In this document: positions 57,940-64,000 of the stretch, in pieces | Numbering within the stretch: position 1 is the first letter of the stretch | Layout: each line of letters starts with the position of its first letter | Assembly: GCA_026874595.1 (NCBI GenBank) | Contig: CM049314.1 | Span: 66,573,300-66,637,299, forward strand | DNA: 64,000 bases | Direction: 5' to 3' | Origin: Sipunculus nudus | Lineage: Eukaryota; Annelida; Sipuncula; Golfingiida; Sipunculidae | Made by a program: the position numbers and the translations under genes | The notes under the pieces: generated by a model | Database searches by the model: none | The model's input: the letters and a program-made list of their open reading frames with translations, nothing else | What the model was told of the DNA's origin: nothing

Positions 57940-58205
57940 CCTTACCGCCGAGCATGCGCATCGTGCTTCATGGTCGTCTGTTATGTTCGGGTCATATTTG
58001 TCAGCATTCCGAGTTTTGGGGAAATAAAATTTAATATGAGCCAAAGGTTCAGACAGGTGGTTAAGCTTCAGAATTTTAGCATTTATCAGTCGTAATATAA
58101 CAAAACATGATTTTTTTGGTCAATATAACAGACCCGATCTCTCTGAGTGATTCATCGTCGGCAGGTGGCGCAATCGAGGTTGGAAAGGTCTATTGCTTCT
58201 CGAGT
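57940..58205. mobile_element. Second copy of the AGACCTTTTC MITE family (diverged)
   Basis: Shares GAGCATGCGCA.CG, TGTTCGGGTC, GGTCAATATAACAGACCC and GG.AAAGGTCT..TTGC with 2044-2305, in the same order. Confidence 0.5.
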
Positions 58206-58937
58206 AATGGAGTCTAAAATATGGTACCCGTTTCAGTCCCAATTAAAGCCTACAAACGAGAGAAGTTTCAGACCTGACTGCATGCAGGGAAACATCTCCG
58301 TTAACTTTAAGGAGATCGACTAGGAATTTTTTTAAGGGATTAAAGCCCCTAAATGTTAACTTAATGATTGAGTGATTAGTCGGGTTATCCATTTGTATTA
58401 GATGATTTCTTTAACATAGGCCGAGGTAGGTGCTGTCGTGTGTGTCTGTGTATGGGAGGGTGAGTGCAGCGAGCACAGCAAGTACCATAAATGTTATGTA
58501 AATGTAAACCTATGATTTAGCATAATAATCATAACTGTGTTTATATTTTTACTTGTTTTAAAGTTCAACAAAATTATTAAAAAAGAATTGATGTCTGTTT
58601 CTTGAAACATTCTAATGCCGTTGACATGAAATGCAAATAATTAATTGTAATATAATTAAAGAATCAAATAACAGCTGTTGTGGGACATACAGTCCCAAAA
58701 ATACATGGCATAGACTTGGCAAATCTATTACTTCCTGATATATGTATGTATGTATAAAGCCTCCTTGTACAGTACAGTAGGGTACAGTACTTGATCAGAC
58801 TAACAGCCTTTACAAGTTTCATTATAGGTTGACATGGCCCCCTGTACCCCATAAATCAAGTGATACCTGCAAATAGGCCTACAACCGCACGCCCACATAC
58901 AACGTAGGGTTAGTTAAGATTTCCTTGTGTAAAATCA

Positions 58938-58973
58938 GGGGGGGGATATATCATATGATATCGCCCCCCCCCC
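58938..58973. repeat. G8/C10 palindrome
   Basis: A run of eight G, then GATATATCATATGATATC, then about ten C: a near-perfect hairpin centred on CATATG. Confidence 0.8.
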
Positions 58974-59314
58974 GTCTCTATTGCCTATGTAAATTTAATG
59001 AGAGTCATCTAAGTCGCACATGTCAATGAACAAAGTCGCACTTGATATAATTAATGTTGAAGACTTTAATCGTGATTAACAATATGATTTTTAGCCATGA
59101 TTTAACTCACTGAACTTAAACAATACCAAACGTGATCCTATGCCAAAGTACCACAATTGGATATTGTTTTTGTAAAGGATCAGATTTAATCTTTAAGTCT
59201 TTTGATGAAGCTGTTAAAAATGAAGCAAACACTACTTCTAAATAATAAAAGTATCTACTCAACTATAAATATGGCGCGAGTGAAGAAAATGATATGGATA
59301 GGAATACCGACAAA

Positions 59315-59355
59315 AGCCCCCCCCCCCCCCCCCCCCCGCCACACACACACACACA
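59315..59355. repeat. Poly(C) and (AC)n tract
   Basis: About 22 C, then CACACACACACACA. Confidence 0.9.
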
Positions 59356-59879
59356 TTTTCTCTGTTCATAAGACTCTTTATAAAACTTTTAATTTGTGTA
59401 ACACGTGTACGTACACTGGGCAAATCGCATCAGCAATATTTCATAAAATTTATAGACAGTTGGCAAAAATCTTTATTAATGTGAGTTTATATAAACTGTG
59501 TATCTAAAATTACAGCGTATTATACATAAGCGATGATGTATTACCTCGTGTTGTTGGCTGAAATAAACACGGCAGTCAGTGACCTCTCGGGTCACCAGAG
59601 CGTTACGCGAGGTTTTAAGTGCAGCGTGAACAGTTGAATCAAAGCAAATCCTTCGTAGCAACGACAAGTCTGTTCGCTGTACACACTATACAGGGATGCG
59701 ACCGCAAAACGTGAGCTATATATGGACCAGTCTCAACATGGGCACAAGAGGACACCGGCGTATGAATTCTCCTAGAATAAAACTAATTTATTTGGATGAA
59801 ATTACGCTGGTTTCCTAGTATATCTGTATTTCAAGTAAGAAAAAGAATCAAATTTAACGTGTCAGGCGTTATGTTAACA

Positions 59880-60745
59880 GTCATAATGGAACACAACTTA
59901 ATCGTTCCCTGATTAAGTCTAATGGTTCAGTCCTACTTTACGGAGATTTCAAAGTGACGGTAAATCCAGTTCTCCAAGTAGACCAGTATCTCATGTCCCA
60001 TATTGAAGATATGATTACAAAACGGACAGGTGGACAACTGTTCAGCAAGATTGGCCTCGCCAATGCCTATCTCTAGATGAGAGTTGAGGATGAATCAAAA
60101 GGATTCCTGACAATAAATACTCCAAAGGGACTGTATCGCAAAAACAGACTTGCGTTTGGCATCACGTCAGTCCCGGCCGGCAACCTACCAAAGAGCCATG
60201 GACCAAAATCTCCAAGGACTCAAAGGAGTACTGTGCTATGAGGACGACATCTTAGTCACAGGCAAAACTAATAAAGAACACCTAATCAACTTGAACAAAG
60301 TGTAAGAAATACTTCAGGGATATGGATTAAGAATAAAGAAACAGAAATGTGCCTTCTTGAAACGTTCACTGACCGGGTATGTTATCGAAGCCGAAGGTCT
60401 TCATGCCTCAACGGAAAAGATCAAGACAATTGTAGATGAACCGGAGCCAGGCAATGTCTCCCAGTTGAGATCCTTCTTAGGCATAGTGAACTATAATGTT
60501 AGATTTCTACCAAATTTGTCATCAAAACTGTACCCACTGAATAAACTGTTTAAGAAGGAAACTCATAGGCAATGGGCGGAACATTGGGACAAAGCAATTT
60601 AATAAATTAAAAGAGGCATTGACTTCGACCAAGGTCGTCACCCATTACAATCCAGAATTGCCCATTCGGCTAGCGTGTGACGCTTCAGCATACGGAATCG
60701 GAACCGTTATCTCACACGTCAATGATCAAACTACTTACAGGGGTA
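59880..60745 (+). pseudogene. Ty3/gypsy reverse transcriptase-RNase H fragment
   Basis: Plus strand in broken frames: QYLMSHIEDM, GGQLFSKIGLANAYL, GLYRKNRLAFGITSVPA, YEDDILVTGKTNKEHL (YxDD), LRIKKQKCAFL, GLHASTEKIK, LRSFLGIVNYNVRFLPNLSS and RLACDASAYGIGTVISH (RNase H start). Several stops and frameshifts. A different family from, and opposite to, the element at 61-63.7 kb. Confidence 0.85.
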
Positions 60746-61079
60746 GTTAATGAACTCGACCAATTCGCAGGTTACTCTGGGATTTCCTTTTTTTTCAAAT
60801 ATACTAACACCTCTTTCTAGTCATGCAAGGTTAATTTGGCCATAATCACCCTGTTCTTATAGGTTTACATTTCAGCTCCTGTGTTCTAAAGTAATACTGT
60901 GCTTTCATAAAAAAAATTCTTTTCGACAGGTTTTTACCGATATCATCCTAGAGCTTTATTTCAGAGTCCTCCATACATGCAAAAAGTGTATAAAACGATT
61001 CTTGTACTTTGAATCTTGCCTGTCAACTTTTCCATAATTTAGTTCCTGTTTCTGTCATTTGTGTTTCCCTTCTTGTTTT

Positions 61080-63660
61080 GCAAATTCCAATTTGACTAGA
61101 GTAAATTATTTCCAGTATCCCTTGCCTCATGGTTAATATATGGTACAACCATCCATTCACTTTAGAAGATCAGTCAATTTTCAACCGACAACTTCTCTTT
61201 GAAAGTACAATATGTCTGTATACTAGTTGAAACTTAGTCCTTAGATACAGGCCAACCATTCTGAATGAATGATTTGAGAGTGTCTTATTCAGCATCCTGT
61301 TCTGTTGCTGGCTTAAAGCGCTCCTCTGTGACTGGCACATAATGCAACATGTCTATGTGCTGAGTTCCATTTTCAGCTTCTGACCGGAAGTCAATGTTCC
61401 GTTTCTCATCTGGTTTACTTACTTTCTCAGCATGCAGCAGGTTTGCCTTAAGGAGTGCATCACCTACATGCAATTCAACTCCTTTCGTGTAAGTAACCTC
61501 GTAATCACATTTCTGTAGCCCCCATAGCTTTCACTGCAGTCATGTTGGAGCTGAGAGTTGACTTTTCCTACAGAACATTTCCTATGGTTTATGGTCAGAC
61601 TCGACCTTCACTTTCCTGCCTTAAGTATAGTATACAAATCTCTCCATTCCGTCTCTCCATTCCGAACAACATGGCTAAAAGTTCCTTCTTGATTTGTGCA
61701 TAATTGCACTCGGTTGCCCTACGTGACCGAGAAAAGCATTTGCTATAGCGTGTCCTTCTTGGAATAAACAAGCTCCTAGCCTTGACTCACTAGCATCACA
61801 TTGGAGTTTTGTCTCTTTATTCTGATCGAAATATTTTAGAACTGGTGTCGTAGCTTAAGACTGACTCGGAGCAAAGTTTTGTACGTAGTTAACTAGTCCC
61901 AATAGTCTCTGAATAACTTGCTTGTTCCCTGGAGCTGGCATCTCCATTACTACCTTCACTTTAGCTGGATCTACTTTCAACCCATGTCATGATATGATGT
62001 GATTCATATATGCCACTTGATCTAGGGGCAATTTCAGTTTGTCTATTTTCAAATGAATATTCTCTCGTCTGCATATCTCTGGCAGTGCTGTCAGCTTCCT
62101 GTCATGATCTTTTACAGCTCCCTCATGAGTGTCTCCAAAAGCACAAATCGGAATGTCGTCCTTTCAGAGCCCAACCCATTCTCCTATGGAATTCTTCTGG
62201 GCACGGTGATGGTCCAAATGTAAACCGTTTTCATCGGTACCTGCCCTATGGTGTTGGGAATGTAGTCATATAACTTCTCTAGTGGATAGTGGTTTCTTTC
62301 CAAGGCTTGCTTCAACGGTTTCGGATTATAAAGTCTTGCCTTTCTATTCGGTTACCTCACCACCACAAGAGCTGATATCCATTTTGGGTGTGTCAACAGG
62401 TACTGTCATAACTTTCTTTGCCAGCCGCTTTAACCCATCCTTGAGTCTGCCATTTATGGCTGCTGGTACCTTTCCGGTTGGAAGTTTATCTGGTGATACT
62501 TGTTCATTTATCTCTACATGTAACTTTCCTTTCAGCTTTCCTTAACCATTAAATACATCATGGTAAGTTTGTACTTCTGTCCAGTCTTAGGGTATTTGAC
62601 ATGTAATCCTCTTTTCCCTACTGGGTGTATCTTTGTATTATTGAACATTACTCCTATTTGATTGGTGCAGGTTAGATATTCTAGATTTGGAGTTTTACAG
62701 ATATCTTTGTATAACATTTTATGTAATACATTCACCGTAGAACCGCAGGTCAAATTGAACTATTTATTTCATGCCTTTTGCACATCATAACTCTGTATAT
62801 TCTTTTAACATTGTTTTGTTCTTTAGTGGTTTTCTCTTGTTCAATACTTAACACAGATTCACTTGAAGTTTCATCACTAGAGGATGTGTCACATCAATTG
62901 TATGTAGACCTCTTCTGTTTTTTTGTCACCTGGCCTCGGCCATGTTTGTTTGTTTAGGCCTGTTTCTATATTTCACTTGATAATGATTCTTTTGGTCACA
63001 TTTTCTACAGTCATAACCCCATGCTTGGCATGACTCTCTTTTATGCGCATGTACAGTTCCGCAATATCTGAATTCAATGTCTCTTTAGCCTGTTTGTTTG
63101 CTGTAATCTATTCCTTTATTAACCTCTGGCTTTTGCAGGCTAGAGTTCTTCTCTATTCTGTATAGCTCGCACATCTTCTTTGCTTATGTTCTTTATTTGT
63201 TGGCTTGTCTGCTCGTTTGCTCTACAAATGTCTATACCGTTTTCAATGTCAATTTAGAGTGTTTTAACAGCTTTACTGATAGATGTATCGCTGATACCTA
63301 TGACTACTCTGTCATTGATCATATCATCTTCTAATGTGCCATAATTGCTTGTTTCTGCTGATGATCTGCGTGTTGCAATGCAATAGCCAATATTCTTATG
63401 TTGCTCATGTTTTCTGTTATTGAAACAATGGCGCTCATATGTTTCATTAGTTTCACCATCACGATATTCTTCAAATTTCTGTATCAACATCTCAACATCA
63501 CTGCAGGTAAATTCAAAACCCACCATGTACTTCCAGGACATATGGGCCAATAGTCAGGCATAACTGTTGCTGCTCTCAGTTGTTTGTTTTAGTTTATTAG
63601 GCATGTCGCTATTTCCTAGTTGTTCCAGACTCTCTTAAACCTTTTCCGGTTGGCTGACAA
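61080..63660 (-). mobile_element. Ty3/gypsy retrotransposon remnant, copy 2 (gag-pol)
   Basis: Minus strand, gag to pol. Gag: EFTCSDVEMLIQKFEEYRD, FNNRKHEQHKNIGYCIATRR, YGTLEDDMINDRVVIGIS (63254-63550). Zinc-knuckle-like CGTVHAHKRESCQAWGYDC.KC at about 62.93-63.06. RT/RNase H: GLKVDPAKVKVVMEMPAPG, RLLGLVNYVQNFAP, TPVLKYFDQNKE, CDASESRLGA at 61.75-62.0. MHVGDALLKANLL near 61.45 is the RNase H tail. An integrase-side tail follows to about 61.1. Many stops; LTRs not identified. Confidence 0.8.
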
Positions 63661-63664
63661 AAGT

Positions 63665-64000
63665 CGAGTTCAGACTTGGACTCGAGTCCACTTTTATGAG
63701 AGCTCGTACTCAAAAAGTAATGAAGGACTGGAGTGATGACTTGGATTCCATTTTTTAAAGACTTGTCTCGGACTCGACGTCTTGGACTCGCACATGTACT
63801 CGGACTCGGAGGCAAAGTAGAAAAAAACTAAAAAGACTTATAATATTGTACACATGAGCGAAATGTCATCTTTGACTCAGATCTAAATTCTGACATTGAC
63901 TCGGACTTTATAATTTCTTTTAAAATAATTTGTATCGGACTTGGAGTCGGACTTGGTCTCGGTTTAAATTTCGAGTTATTTGAAGCAGAGCCTTAAGGAC
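63665..64000. repeat. GACTCG/GACTTG hexamer-rich repeat, second copy
   Basis: Homologous to 33.60-33.78 plus 34.51-34.84 kb, but without the TRIM-like insertion: AGTAGAAAAAAACTAAAAAGACTTATA here is the empty-site equivalent of the flanks at 33.79 and 34.52 kb. Runs off the window end. Confidence 0.65.

Overview
This is a 64 kb piece of an animal nuclear genome. It is AT-rich, with long introns, GT-AG splice sites, many (TA)n, (AAT)n and (CT)n microsatellites, G/C homopolymers, MITEs and broken retrotransposons. A DSTYK-like kinase, ATD-less ionotropic glutamate receptors (iGluRs), and repeats such as the one bounded by ACCTCCGCCAAG-type ends suggest a marine invertebrate, most likely a mollusc or another lophotrochozoan. 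I cannot name the species.

Layout. 0.3-6.9 kb (+): the 3' five exons, 707 residues, of a kinase with a DSTYK-like C-terminal domain; the 5' end lies outside the window. 7.7-26 kb (-): receptor copy A, eight exons of an iGluR with no amino-terminal domain (ATD). It is a pseudogene: nonsense codon in exon 6, one-base deletion in exon 8, a MITE fused into exon 8, and no recognisable M4. 26-38 kb: no recognised gene, but satellites, a pogo-like MITE, a Ty3/gypsy remnant (31.5-32.9 kb) and a small LTR-like element (33.8-34.5 kb) whose terminal repeats carry tRNA-type pol III promoter boxes. 38.6-49.7 kb (-): receptor copy B, eight intact exons in the same phases as A, plus a candidate tail exon; about 571 residues. 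48.4-64 kb: non-LTR, Penelope-like and Ty3/gypsy fragments, (TA)n tracts, and one orphan signal-peptide exon (56.4 kb) with a decayed relative at 51.7 kb.

Copies A and B are tandem duplicates. Exon order, intron phase, a 23-base block upstream of the ATG, and a duplicated exon-6 end in the next intron are shared. B keeps the residues that bind the amino-acid ligand, but has Trp at the usual Q/R site of the pore and TYTGSLMNH in place of the M3 motif SYTANLAAF. The kinase and copy A are convergent. No functional link between the kinase and the receptors can be seen.

Exon coordinates come from reading splice sites, phases and paralogue alignment by eye; repeat boundaries without stated terminal motifs are approximate.
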